Position numbers and translations under genes: made by a program. This document shows, piece by piece, positions 1-7,585 of a stretch of 37,492 bases of DNA. Source of the DNA: Candidatus Poribacteria bacterium. GTDB taxonomy: Bacteria; Poribacteria; WGA-4E; WGA-3G. The stretch covers positions 1 through 37,492 of the forward strand of contig VXOP01000329.1 of the NCBI GenBank assembly GCA_009839975.1, in the 5' to 3' direction. A model generated the notes under the pieces. The model ran no database searches. It was not told the origin of the DNA and was given only the letters and a program-made list of their open reading frames with translations. Each line of letters opens with the position of its first letter. Positions within the stretch are counted from its first letter, which is position 1.

Positions 1-133
1 TTTTAAGATTATGTCTTTCATTCATAAAGTAATTTCCAATGGTGATAAAATTTTAACTTCAGAATGAAACAAAATTGTGATATTTCTTTGGCAAATACAA
101 GAAATTAAATCAACTTGAGTTTGATAAATGTAG

Positions 134-153
134 CGCAAACTTTCCAGTTTGCG
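134..153. repeat. Dispersed palindrome, GTAGCGCAAACT family
   Basis: Arms CGCAAACT and AGTTTGCG enclose a TTCC loop. A sister copy with the same arms and a GTT loop lies at 7500-7518. The repeat sits just upstream of the first gene. The rest of 1-133 is AT-rich and shows no gene I can support. Confidence 0.75.
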
Positions 154-263
154 AAGATGTGTCACAAACTGCCATTTTAATAAAATTGGTTGTGCTACCA
201 TTCAAGCATATCGGATACGAAAATGACGTGAGTGAACACATCCGAATTGGAGAGACGTATTCA

Positions 264-839
264 ATGATCAAGGAACTATTAAGGAAAACGACACACCTTG
301 CGGGGTTCTTTATACCATTAATCTACATCGTGCTGGATAAGTCAACGATGATATTTATTGCAGGTGCTTTTGTAGGGATTGCGGTGATTGTTGAGTTTTT
401 AAAATGGGTGTCTGAAAGTTTCAGGGAGTTGTTTTTTCGTTTTTTTAAATTTATTCTCCGTAGACACGAACGCAAGGGAGCGATTACCGGAGCGACCTAT
501 TATATTATCAGCACGTTTCTGTGTATTGTCATTTTTGACAGGAATATTGCGATAGTGAGTATTTTCTTTATCGTCTTGGGAGATACAGCTGCAGCTTTAG
601 TAGGTAAGGCGTGGGGTCGTATAAAACTCATTGGTCGTAAGAGTTTGGAGGGGAGTGCGGCATGTTTTGTCGTTTGTGCATTGATATCACTTTTCTGGTT
701 AAACCCGATCATCGGCATTATAGGTGCTTTTGTCGCTACACTTGCTGAACTTCTGCCTATGCGGATTGATGATAACTTGACAATGCCGATTATTTCCGGA
801 GCGGTGATGCAGCTGATGGTGACATATATGTCTCTGTAA
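264..839 (+). CDS. Dolichol/phytol kinase-like integral membrane protein
   Basis: The 191-residue product is almost entirely hydrophobic, with about six membrane segments. It resembles the CTP-dependent dolichol/phytol kinase and phosphatidate cytidylyltransferase-like superfamily. It begins MIKELLRKTTHLAGF, where the basic RKxxH at the first helix is typical of this group, and carries an acidic-glycine segment GDTAAALVGKAWG with the nearby GRKSLEGS, which match the conserved nucleotide-handling stretch DxxAaxvGrxxGr...KSlEGs. The expected role is phosphorylation of a polyprenol or phytol-like alcohol, or lipid salvage; the substrate cannot be read from sequence. The ATG at 264 is chosen because GGAGAG lies about ten bases upstream; an in-frame GTG at 159 would add a 35-residue tail that runs through the palindromic repeat. 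It stands alone, convergent with argG. Confidence 0.75.
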   Translation: MIKELLRKTTHLAGFFIPLIYIVLDKSTMIFIAGAFVGIAVIVEFLKWVSESFRELFFRFFKFILRRHERKGAITGATYYIISTFLCIVIFDRNIAIVSIFFIVLGDTAAALVGKAWGRIKLIGRKSLEGSAACFVVCALISLFWLNPIIGIIGAFVATLAELLPMRIDDNLTMPIISGAVMQLMVTYMSL

Positions 840-855
840 ATAATCTAAACATTGT

Positions 856-2097
856 CTAGTACTCTTCAGTCTGACCCGCTATAGCTGATGCACGTGCACC
901 TACACCGAGCACACCGAGGAATCCCTCCGAATCTGTGTGGTCAAAATCTCCAATATCTTCCATAGAAGATGTCTCCTCCGAATATAATGAATGCGGCACC
1001 CCACTCGCAGCGTGAAATGATACGTTCCCTTTGTATAGTGCGACCGTTATAGTCCCAGTTGCTAAACGTGTCAACGGTTGAATTGATGCAAGCATCGCAT
1101 GGGTAGCAGCATCAAACCAATACCCTTGATATACTTGCTCAGCGATGGCTGTGGAAATCGCGTCAAAATGTCTACGTGCCCGTCTATCTATGATGAGCTG
1201 GAGTAGGAATTCATAGCATTTGCCTAACAGTTCCATCCCGGGTGATTCATACACACCACGACTCTTGATTCCAACAAATCTGTTTTCAACCGTATGTATT
1301 CCGATACCGATACCATTTCTTCCACCAATTCCGTTTGCTGCATTCAGACTCATGAGCGGCGTGCATGGTGCACCGTTTACCTCTACTGGCGTTCCACGAC
1401 TAAAAGTCACTGTAAAATGTTCTATATCGTCTGGTGCATCTTTTGGATGGACTCCCATCCCGGGCGTAATAAACCCAGCAGTTGTCTTCAGTGATTCTAA
1501 CCGACCTGCTTCGTGTGTCAATCCTAATAAATTTGCATCCGTAGAGTAAGGTTTTTCGTGTGTAGCCGTAATCGGTAAATTGTGTTCTTGACAATAATCA
1601 ATCATCTCTTTTCTACCACCGAATTTTGCGAGGAAATCAGGGTCTCGCCAGGGTGCGTAGACAGAAAAGTCAGGATTAAGCATGTTCGTTGCCAGTTGAA
1701 ATCGGACTTGGTCGTTCCCGCGTCCTGTTGCGCCGTGTGTTAATATAGAGATATCCCGTTTTTCCATCTCTGGCAATAGTGCTTTCACGGTGACGTGTCG
1801 TGCGATGCCGGTTGTGTTCCAATACCCCCCTTCATACATCGCCTGCGTTTGGATTAGACGGATTCCCGCATCGGCAAGTGCGTCCTTTGCATCAACCATC
1901 ACCGCTTCTTGTGCGCCACAAGCCATCATGCGTTCTCGGATTTCATCAACGTCCCGTTCATCAGGCTGTCCGAGATCCGCTGTGAAGCAGACGACATTGA
2001 CACCGTTATCTACTAACCATTTTGTGATTGTGCAACTATCAAGTCCGCCAGAGACTGCAGCCCCAACAGTTTTACCTTGTAATGTTTTAATGTTCAT
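856..2097 (-). CDS. argG: Argininosuccinate synthase
   Basis: The enzyme joins citrulline and aspartate with ATP hydrolysis to AMP and pyrophosphate to give argininosuccinate, the penultimate step of arginine synthesis, in the cytosol. The 413-residue protein has the N-type ATP pyrophosphatase loop AVSGGLDSCT near residues 14-23 and the conserved HGATGRGNDQVRF segment that lines the citrulline/aspartate site. The length fits the family (about 400-450). It is monocistronic: neighbours are on the other strand. A promoter with TATAAT ends only seven bases before the ATG and there is no Shine-Dalgarno sequence in between, so the mRNA may be leaderless. No other arginine genes are in the window. 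Confidence 0.95.
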   Translation of the reverse strand: MNIKTLQGKTVGAAVSGGLDSCTITKWLVDNGVNVVCFTADLGQPDERDVDEIRERMMACGAQEAVMVDAKDALADAGIRLIQTQAMYEGGYWNTTGIARHVTVKALLPEMEKRDISILTHGATGRGNDQVRFQLATNMLNPDFSVYAPWRDPDFLAKFGGRKEMIDYCQEHNLPITATHEKPYSTDANLLGLTHEAGRLESLKTTAGFITPGMGVHPKDAPDDIEHFTVTFSRGTPVEVNGAPCTPLMSLNAANGIGGRNGIGIGIHTVENRFVGIKSRGVYESPGMELLGKCYEFLLQLIIDRRARRHFDAISTAIAEQVYQGYWFDAATHAMLASIQPLTRLATGTITVALYKGNVSFHAASGVPHSLYSEETSSMEDIGDFDHTDSEGFLGVLGVGARASAIAGQTEEY

Positions 2098-2104
2098 AGA
2101 TGGG

Positions 2105-2133
2105 ATTATAGCATGATTTCACTATATTCGCAA
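2105..2133 (-). promoter_or_regulatory. argG promoter, possible leaderless start
   Basis: Read on the minus strand: -35 TTGCGA (2133-2128), a 17-base spacer ending in TGC (extended -10), then TATAAT (2110-2105). The usual start point, six to eight bases downstream, falls on or next to the A of the argG ATG at 2097. Confidence 0.55.
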
Positions 2134-2164
2134 TCGGTGTTTCATCAAAACGCATAGCTAAATC

Positions 2165-2193
2165 TTGCATTCCCTGTCTAAATCATGTATAAT
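2165..2193 (+). promoter_or_regulatory. Sigma70-type promoter of the toxin-antitoxin pair
   Basis: TTGCAT (2165-2170), a 17-base spacer, then TATAAT (2188-2193), 37 bases before the antitoxin ATG at 2230. AGAGG provides the ribosome binding site. Confidence 0.5.
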
Positions 2194-2229
2194 TGGCATT
2201 AAAATATTCACTATTGTCAGAGGTATCAG

Positions 2230-2559
2230 ATGAAAAAACCCAAACTTGTCGTCGGTCATCTCACGAATGACGAATTACTCGTGAAATCTGTTACGACTTC
2301 AAAGTCCTTTGATTGGGTCAAATGGTTAGAATCAGAAGAACTTGTTGAGTTTTTTTCTGAATTGTTCAAGCTGCTACCAAAAATCTCAGAGGGCAAAAAA
2401 GATGCTGAAACTCTTGCTATTTTTATCTCCGAATGGCGTGAGACCGCATTGATTAATACTGAACCAGATGTTTTAGCAGATATGGCTGAGGCAGAACAGG
2501 AATTGAATGCTGGCGGCGGAATCCCCTGGGCACAGGTCAAGAAGGAGATTGGTCTGTGA
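2230..2559 (+). CDS. Putative antitoxin of a RelE/ParE-type module
   Basis: This 109-residue protein has no family I can name with certainty. Its N-terminal half is acidic and helical (around EELVEFFSELFKLL) and its C-terminal end, NAGGGIPWAQVKKEIGL, resembles the tails of antitoxins that wrap around RelE/ParE toxins. The main argument is context: it is the first of two genes, has its own promoter, and its stop overlaps the toxin start in GTGA (four bases), the usual antitoxin-first layout. The expected role is to neutralise the toxin and repress the operon, although no clear DNA-binding helix-turn-helix or ribbon-helix-helix is visible. It could instead be an unrelated small protein that happens to precede the toxin. 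Confidence 0.6.
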   Translation: MKKPKLVVGHLTNDELLVKSVTTSKSFDWVKWLESEELVEFFSELFKLLPKISEGKKDAETLAIFISEWRETALINTEPDVLADMAEAEQELNAGGGIPWAQVKKEIGL

Positions 2560-2837
2560 ATCATCACCAATATGTGCTTGAATCACTGCCAAGAAAAGTC
2601 GTAAATTTCATCAGAAGGCGGGATCAGGGGACACAGGAACGAATTAATGCTGCATTTGAGTACATTGTTCGTTCTCCGTTTCGACACGAAAATCCTACAA
2701 TAATCAAACGACTACGTGGAACAAAAAGCGAACGTTTTCGCTATCGGATAGGGGACATTCGTTTCATTTACCGAGTCGATAGAGAAAAAAGAACAATCCG
2801 AATTATACAAATTGACAATCGTGGTGATATTTACTAA
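2556..2837 (+). CDS. RelE/ParE superfamily toxin
   Basis: The 93-residue protein has the compact RelE/ParE layout: an N-terminal helix pair (KVVNFIRRRDQGTQERINAA), a central PTIIKRLRGTKSERFRYRIG strand segment, and the C-terminal IRFIYRVDREKRTIRII strand with its row of basic and aromatic residues. KRLRG...RYRIGDIRFIYRVD is the recognisable family signature. RelE-type members cut mRNA on the ribosome and ParE-type members poison gyrase; the sequence does not decide between them. Translation starts at GTG inside the antitoxin stop, so the two are probably translationally coupled. The toxin-side C-terminus IDNRGDIY is intact, so the module looks functional. A promoterless follow-on gene (PhyH) starts 29 bases later. 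Confidence 0.85.
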   Translation: MNHHQYVLESLPRKVVNFIRRRDQGTQERINAAFEYIVRSPFRHENPTIIKRLRGTKSERFRYRIGDIRFIYRVDREKRTIRIIQIDNRGDIY

Positions 2838-2866
2838 CTATACTGGTATAAATTAGGAGCAGAACT

Positions 2867-3655
2867 ATGGTAGAACTATCACGAGATGACATTGCGTTTT
2901 TCCAAGATCAAGGATATTTGATAAAACGAGAAGTATTAAACCCTGAACTGATGGAACGTGCACGTAGTAAACTATGGGAAGGTGCACCTGAGGGAAGAGT
3001 GCGCGAAAATCCTGATACATGGATAGGTCCCTTCAAACCTGAAGAGGAAAACGAAGATAATTCTAACCGAAGAAAAGGATTTCGTTGGAACTATAGAGAA
3101 CCCGGTGGTGAAGACTGGATGGTCAAATTACTGGCTACTGATCCCAACGTGTGGCACATGGCAGAGCAATTCTTAGGTGAAGGTAATCTCGTTGAACCTG
3201 CACGCGTACGGGGGATATATTGCACACTCCCTTACGGTGATGTTCCAAAAAAGTCGATTGGATGTCATGTGGACGCACATCCGTTCCATCTCGGAGTCGT
3301 TGGCTACATTGATGATGTGCCACCAGAAGGCGGTGCTTTTACCGTGTGGCCCGGTAGTCACAAAGCCTTCTATTACGACTATAAGTCACAATACAAACAT
3401 GAACCCACACCACAATACGATGTAGATAGGGAACGGATCAGTAGAGAACCCGGTGTAGAATGTCACGGAAATGCAGGAGACATTGTATTTTGGCACCATC
3501 GTATCGGACATGCAGCTGGACATAACTACTCACGCCAAATACGACAAGCAGTTCTTTACGACTTTAGAAAAACTGAACTACCTGAAACACAAGAAGAACC
3601 ACCGAATGAGGATATGTGGCGGGATTGGCCCGGTATCAAAGCGTTGGAAAACTAA
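2867..3655 (+). CDS. Phytanoyl-CoA dioxygenase (PhyH) family protein
   Basis: A 262-residue Fe(II)/2-oxoglutarate oxygenase-like protein. It starts with the family N-terminus DDIAFFQDQGYLIKREVL. The metal triad is visible as the H and D of CHVDAHPFHLG in the middle and the distal H in the WHHRIGHAAGHN segment; the basic residue of SRQIRQ is the likely 2-oxoglutarate contact. GAFTVWPGSHK is the conserved turn between them. Family members hydroxylate lipids, small metabolites or natural products; the substrate is unknown. It has a ribosome binding site TTAGGAG before the ATG, follows the toxin gene, and converges with the isomerase with a seven-base gap at their 3' ends. Expanded PhyH families are typical of Poribacteria (established knowledge). 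Confidence 0.85.
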   Translation: MVELSRDDIAFFQDQGYLIKREVLNPELMERARSKLWEGAPEGRVRENPDTWIGPFKPEEENEDNSNRRKGFRWNYREPGGEDWMVKLLATDPNVWHMAEQFLGEGNLVEPARVRGIYCTLPYGDVPKKSIGCHVDAHPFHLGVVGYIDDVPPEGGAFTVWPGSHKAFYYDYKSQYKHEPTPQYDVDRERISREPGVECHGNAGDIVFWHHRIGHAAGHNYSRQIRQAVLYDFRKTELPETQEEPPNEDMWRDWPGIKALEN

Positions 3656-3662
3656 CGCAGCT

Positions 3663-4484
3663 CTAGCGCAGCTCTAACGCATTTAAAACTTGCGACATCA
3701 TATCGTAGGCAATCTGTGCTTTCCCCTTATGCATGTGTGGAAAAGTTTCAACAGAGATGTACTTGTCGTATCGTACCTTACCTAAGCTCTCAGCAAAGGT
3801 CTTAAAATCCAATTCGTCGTCATCCTCACCCGGAATAAGAAAAGTGCTGTAAGGATACATTCCAGATACGCCTTTGACATGACAGTGTGTCGTTAGATGA
3901 CCTAACCGCTCTGTCACCTCAGCAATATCTTCACCCATGTGATAGAAGTTTGTGATGTCATTAAGAACACGTAGGGAATCGGAACCAACATGTTCAATCA
4001 AGAGTAGGACTTTTGATGACGTATCAATAGTTGTTGCTTCATGGTTGTGGATGTTCATTGTAAGTCCAAATTTCTCAGCACGTTGACAGATCGGTTTTAG
4101 CACATCTACAAGCAGCTTCCATGCAAACGCATCACCTTTGTCACCACCATAACCCGTTAGAAAGTTGACACCTTTTGCCTCTAATGCCACTGCTACGTCT
4201 TGGAGCAAAGCGTAATGATCAACCGCACTTTGCATATCCTCTAATGCCAATTGATACAATCCCTTACCCGTAAATGGATTGATAACAGACACCTTTAGTC
4301 CGTGATCAGTTACTATCTCTTTGACATTTTTGAGAAGTTTCTCTGTCACTTCACCTGAAGGGATGTGTGCTTCTGGTCCGCACATCATCTCAATTGCATC
4401 GTAGCCAATGTCTGAGAGGATTGTGATGACTTCTTGAAGAGAAAGGTCTTTCATGCCACCTGCATGATATGATATGCCTATCAT
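3663..4484 (-). CDS. Sugar phosphate isomerase/epimerase-like TIM-barrel protein
   Basis: The 273-residue protein matches the xylose isomerase-like TIM-barrel (AP endonuclease 2) family. It begins MIGISYHAGG and has LSDIGYDAIEMM on the first barrel turn. Candidate metal ligands are E/H in MNIHNHEATT, D in LNDITNFYH, H in HCHVKG and E in SVETFPH, one per strand as expected. Members isomerise or epimerise sugars, inositols or hydroxypyruvate; the substrate is not determined. An AAAGGAAC ribosome binding site precedes the ATG. Downstream of its TrpD-like neighbour on the same strand, but separated from it by 142 bases that hold a strong palindrome, so it is probably transcribed separately. Confidence 0.8.
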   Translation of the reverse strand: MIGISYHAGGMKDLSLQEVITILSDIGYDAIEMMCGPEAHIPSGEVTEKLLKNVKEIVTDHGLKVSVINPFTGKGLYQLALEDMQSAVDHYALLQDVAVALEAKGVNFLTGYGGDKGDAFAWKLLVDVLKPICQRAEKFGLTMNIHNHEATTIDTSSKVLLLIEHVGSDSLRVLNDITNFYHMGEDIAEVTERLGHLTTHCHVKGVSGMYPYSTFLIPGEDDDELDFKTFAESLGKVRYDKYISVETFPHMHKGKAQIAYDMMSQVLNALELR

Positions 4485-4543
4485 CTGTGTGTTCCTTTCA
4501 AGTAATGTTTGTAGTTACTCAGGTGTGCTTCAAACATGTCACT

Positions 4544-4577
4544 CCGGTAGGTGCGATATCCTTATCGCACCTACCGG
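4544..4577. repeat. Perfect 15-bp hairpin repeat, GGTAGGTGCGATA family
   Basis: Left arm CCGGTAGGTGCGATA and right arm TATCGCACCTACCGG around the loop TCCT. It is followed by GGGGTAATCAAAATTACC (another small hairpin) and a tail up to about 4628. The whole composite of about 80 bases recurs at about 14204-14284, so it is a mobile or copied unit, although it may now also end transcripts of the TrpD-like gene. Confidence 0.85.
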
Positions 4578-4626
4578 ACTGGGGTAATCAAAATTACCTG
4601 ATTATATATTTGATCTTCATACGGGA

Positions 4627-6075
4627 CTAATTGCTTTTTGTTATATAGTTATTCAAATGCCGCAAAGCACTCCCATCATCCATAACGGATTGCACCCGCT
4701 TGATGGCATCATGAGGATCAGGACAAATTCCTAATAGATAATCTACCATCGCAGAATTGAGGAGAATTCTGTCATAGATATGTCCCTGCTCTCCGGATAG
4801 TGCTGCTATGCCTGCCTTTGCGAAAGCATCCGCACTCACAGCCTCTGGACGGGGATTTAGCCTATAGTCAAATCCAAATTTCTTCGGATCTATATCCAGA
4901 GCAAAATCTTTTCGTTGATTGTCAACACGATGGAATCCTTGCGAATAATTGACTGCCATCCTATCCACTGTAGATGGTTTACCGAGTCGCAGTGCATAAT
5001 GACTTGTCCCCTCCTCACCTTTCACAGCAATCGCAGCATTAAACCCACGATCCCATGCCAATTGCAACAGTGGTTTCTCATAACCTATATGGTAATAACC
5101 CAGTACCATATAATTTGCCTCTCGTGCAGAAAAGAACTGTTGCGCTTTCTCAGTTGCTGCCCATGGCGGACGTTTCTTTATATGGACCCGCATCTCACGA
5201 ACACTATATGCACCCGGTGAATACTCGCGTTGACTGATATAACCAAATCCTACATCCTTATCACTGATGAGAGATGCAGTCTGCTCAAGGTTAAGGTCTG
5301 TTTTCGCGCCCAATGCAGTTAAGATTGCTTCTTCCGTAACACCATTCTTTGGTGGCATCAGATCAACACTATGTAAGAGTGAACGTTCCCCTAACGCTGC
5401 ACGGACAGCTGCGACAAATAACGTTGGACGAAAATTGCGTGTTGCACCATCGTAGGGTTGACCAAAGTGTGTCAGCGTATCAACGTCAATCTGTCTGATG
5501 TCTTCAGGATTGAAATAGGCATCAAGGTACCCTCGGACCTCTTGATATGTCTCTCTATTCATGCGTTGTCCGATAAGTGCAGCAGCCTTTAGTGCGGGTT
5601 TAACTTCGTCAGTAAGGAGCATCTCACACATCTGACGTGTCTCAGCATAACCCAGATGTTTTCCTCTGAGTATCTTCTCCAAAGCAGAAACAACAAGGAA
5701 TTCTGATGGATTGTTAGGTACATATCCAAGTTCAGGACGCATGACGAATTTAATCTCATCAGGTAGACGGGATAACAGCGCGGATTCGTATTTCTGAAAA
5801 GCTGCAGTTTCTGCTTCACTCCACTGTGTTGACTCAGGAAAATCTTTCCGGATTGTCATCGCGACGAAAAATGCTCCCATCTGTGCTTCAGAAACCGTTT
5901 CATCTTCAGGCAATTCCTCGTTAAGGGATTGCAATATCGTCTCTAAAACCGCATCAGGTTGGGGACCGTCGTTGGATCTCTTACCTAAAGGTCTTGTTTG
6001 GTGTGGACCTGTGCAGACTCTTGCTTGTGCCTCAAGTAGTTCTTCGTTTGGTCCTGGAAATTGTGGGGTATACAT
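4627..6075 (-). CDS. Divergent TrpD-family (glycosyltransferase family 3) protein
   Basis: At 482 residues it is longer than anthranilate phosphoribosyltransferase (about 340). It has the TrpD N-terminal helical domain (GKHLGYAETRQMCEMLLT, the counterpart of the L-x-x-x-E-A sector) and the core from LTHFGQPYDGATRNFRPTL through VAAVRAALGERSL to ILTALG, plus ILLNSAMVDYLLG, matching the ending LLNAA of TrpD. However, the diphosphate-binding GTGGD motif is replaced by HFGQPYDG and the KHGNR motif by HSVDLMPP, so PRPP binding as in TrpD is doubtful. An extra N-terminal segment of about 90 residues precedes the fold. It may be a TrpD2-like protein with another ligand. Not part of any trp operon here; divergently transcribed from the EF-Tu-like gene. 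Confidence 0.65.
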   Translation of the reverse strand: MYTPQFPGPNEELLEAQARVCTGPHQTRPLGKRSNDGPQPDAVLETILQSLNEELPEDETVSEAQMGAFFVAMTIRKDFPESTQWSEAETAAFQKYESALLSRLPDEIKFVMRPELGYVPNNPSEFLVVSALEKILRGKHLGYAETRQMCEMLLTDEVKPALKAAALIGQRMNRETYQEVRGYLDAYFNPEDIRQIDVDTLTHFGQPYDGATRNFRPTLFVAAVRAALGERSLLHSVDLMPPKNGVTEEAILTALGAKTDLNLEQTASLISDKDVGFGYISQREYSPGAYSVREMRVHIKKRPPWAATEKAQQFFSAREANYMVLGYYHIGYEKPLLQLAWDRGFNAAIAVKGEEGTSHYALRLGKPSTVDRMAVNYSQGFHRVDNQRKDFALDIDPKKFGFDYRLNPRPEAVSADAFAKAGIAALSGEQGHIYDRILLNSAMVDYLLGICPDPHDAIKRVQSVMDDGSALRHLNNYITKSN

Positions 6076-6114
6076 GCGTCCGTTCCTAATTTCTTGTTTT
6101 GTTTCAGTTGGATT

Positions 6115-6143
6115 AGTATATCACATGAGAATGATATCGTCAA
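6115..6143 (-). promoter_or_regulatory. Promoter of the TrpD-like gene
   Basis: On the minus strand: TTGACG (6143-6138), 17-base spacer, TATACT (6120-6115). AGGAAC lies before the ATG at 6075. It is divergent from the promoter at 6173-6201, with about 30 bases between the two -35 boxes. Confidence 0.65.
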
Positions 6144-6172
6144 ACTTTGCTGTATACGTAATAAACACATTC

Positions 6173-6201
6173 TTGCACTATCGTCTAACTTTTGCTATAA
6201 T
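6173..6201 (+). promoter_or_regulatory. Promoter of the EF-Tu-like gene
   Basis: TTGCAC (6173-6178), 17-base spacer ending TTTGC, then TATAAT (6196-6201); the TGC before TATAAT makes an extended -10. It gives a leader of about 45 bases with AGGAGAA before the TTG start. Confidence 0.65.
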
Positions 6202-6253
6202 TGTAAGGACATTATGATCCCATACTATCCAATCTGACTATTAGGAGAAACTG

Positions 6254-7414
6254 TTGACACACGAAAAGAGGACATCTTCAGATCACATACTGTCTATCTG
6301 CACGCTCGGCGCAGCACACCACGGGAAAACTACTTTGACTGCAGCGATTCAAAAGGTCGTTGCAAGAATTGGGGCAGTTCATTCAGATGCAAAAACCGAA
6401 TTCATACAGCAGATACCTTCACACTATCCACTCCGAAAAGGTGTCGGTATTACGTATCGCGAAGTTGATTATGAAACCAGTGGGAAGTTCTATAGACAGA
6501 TTGACTGTGATACGCATCTGGATATTGTCAAAATGCTTGTGAGTCGATCATTCGGTATACAGGGAGCAATATGGGTGGTCGACGCTTTTGAAGGCGTTAC
6601 CGCTGAATCTGCAGAACACATCCGACTTGCACAACACATCCAACTACCAAACATAATCTCATTCCTCAATACGCATAATATCACTGAAGATGATGAGTTA
6701 CAGGATATCTGTCAACAAGAAATGCGTGAATTACTTACAGAATACGGATGGGATGAAAACAACAACCCTATCATCGTAGGAGATGCAAATAGGGCTCTAA
6801 AATATAAAGGAGATAGGACAGGATCCGAACAGTGGAAACCAATTGTGGATCTGATATTTGCGTTGAATCGATATATGCCTTCGCCTATAAATACTGGCAA
6901 TCTTCATCTAATTATGCCAATCTATGAAATCGTTGAGGAAAAAAAAGAACAGGTGACTGTGCGTGGTGATGTGGTTCAAGGACATCTATCAGTGGGACAA
7001 GCAGTGGATATTGTCGGAAAGGGAGACCGAATCAAGACAAAATGTCTCGGTACAAAAGATGGCGACGTAGTGGTTGAATCTGAACCCGATTGGATCTCTG
7101 TTGGACAGGTCCTGTGTACACCAAAGACCATTAGGGCACACACGGATTTTGAGGCGATCATCTATCTACTAACACAAGAGGAAAGTGGGACACATATACC
7201 TATCATCGAAAACGACAAACCTATGATACATCTATGGGGAATTGATGTTACGGCACATTTACATCTCCCATCCGATTTGCCTATTGTTTCACCTGGCGAG
7301 AATGTTCATGTATCCGTAAAACTTGAACTCCCGCTTGCTATGGAAGTTGGGACGCGTTTTGAGGTAAAGAAAATGGGGACATGTATCGGTATTGGGATAG
7401 TAACTTCTATTTGA
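6254..7414 (+). CDS. Degenerate EF-Tu-like GTPase paralog
   Basis: A 386-residue protein collinear with elongation factor Tu (about 394) across all three domains. Visible landmarks: P-loop GAAHHGKT (19-26), where EF-Tu has GHVDHGKT; switch I KGVGITYREVDYET; switch II DCDTHLDIVKML (84-95) in place of DCPGHADYVKNM, keeping the histidine but losing PG; and the guanine-specificity motif changed to NTHN (139-142) in place of NKCD. Domains II and III follow (around LSVGQAVDIVG and SPGENVHVSVKL). The P-loop Lys and Thr are kept, so nucleotide binding is possible, but guanine selectivity is probably lost. It is unlikely to be the cell's working EF-Tu. Start is TTG with AGGAGAA five bases upstream. 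Standing alone, with no ribosomal genes nearby. Confidence 0.85.
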   Translation: MTHEKRTSSDHILSICTLGAAHHGKTTLTAAIQKVVARIGAVHSDAKTEFIQQIPSHYPLRKGVGITYREVDYETSGKFYRQIDCDTHLDIVKMLVSRSFGIQGAIWVVDAFEGVTAESAEHIRLAQHIQLPNIISFLNTHNITEDDELQDICQQEMRELLTEYGWDENNNPIIVGDANRALKYKGDRTGSEQWKPIVDLIFALNRYMPSPINTGNLHLIMPIYEIVEEKKEQVTVRGDVVQGHLSVGQAVDIVGKGDRIKTKCLGTKDGDVVVESEPDWISVGQVLCTPKTIRAHTDFEAIIYLLTQEESGTHIPIIENDKPMIHLWGIDVTAHLHLPSDLPIVSPGENVHVSVKLELPLAMEVGTRFEVKKMGTCIGIGIVTSI

Positions 7415-7499
7415 TAACCCAAGTTGCTACCTATAAGTTTTTAGATATGGAAACACCTTCTTTAATGAAAACATGCTGATAATTAGTCAATATCCGTAG

Positions 7500-7548
7500 C
7501 GCAAACTGTTAGTTTGCGTTTCACAAGCACAATCTAACAGATTGTGCT
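7500..7548. repeat. Two tandem palindromes of the GTAGC family
   Basis: CGCAAACT-GTT-AGTTTGCG (7500-7518) is followed by AGCACAATCT-AAC-AGATTGTGCT (7526-7548). Both follow GTAGC or end in GCTAC. They occupy the convergent gap between the EF-Tu-like gene and hisA (7415-7585), which holds no other feature I can see, and could serve as bidirectional terminators. Confidence 0.8.
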
Positions 7549-7585
7549 ACAAGGTGACAACTTAGTTCATTTAATTGCACTTTTT

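Noticed and set aside
159-263. GTG start giving a 35-residue N-terminal extension of the first gene
   Set aside because: The ATG at 264 has GGAGAG and gives the normal family start; the extension runs from within a dispersed repeat.
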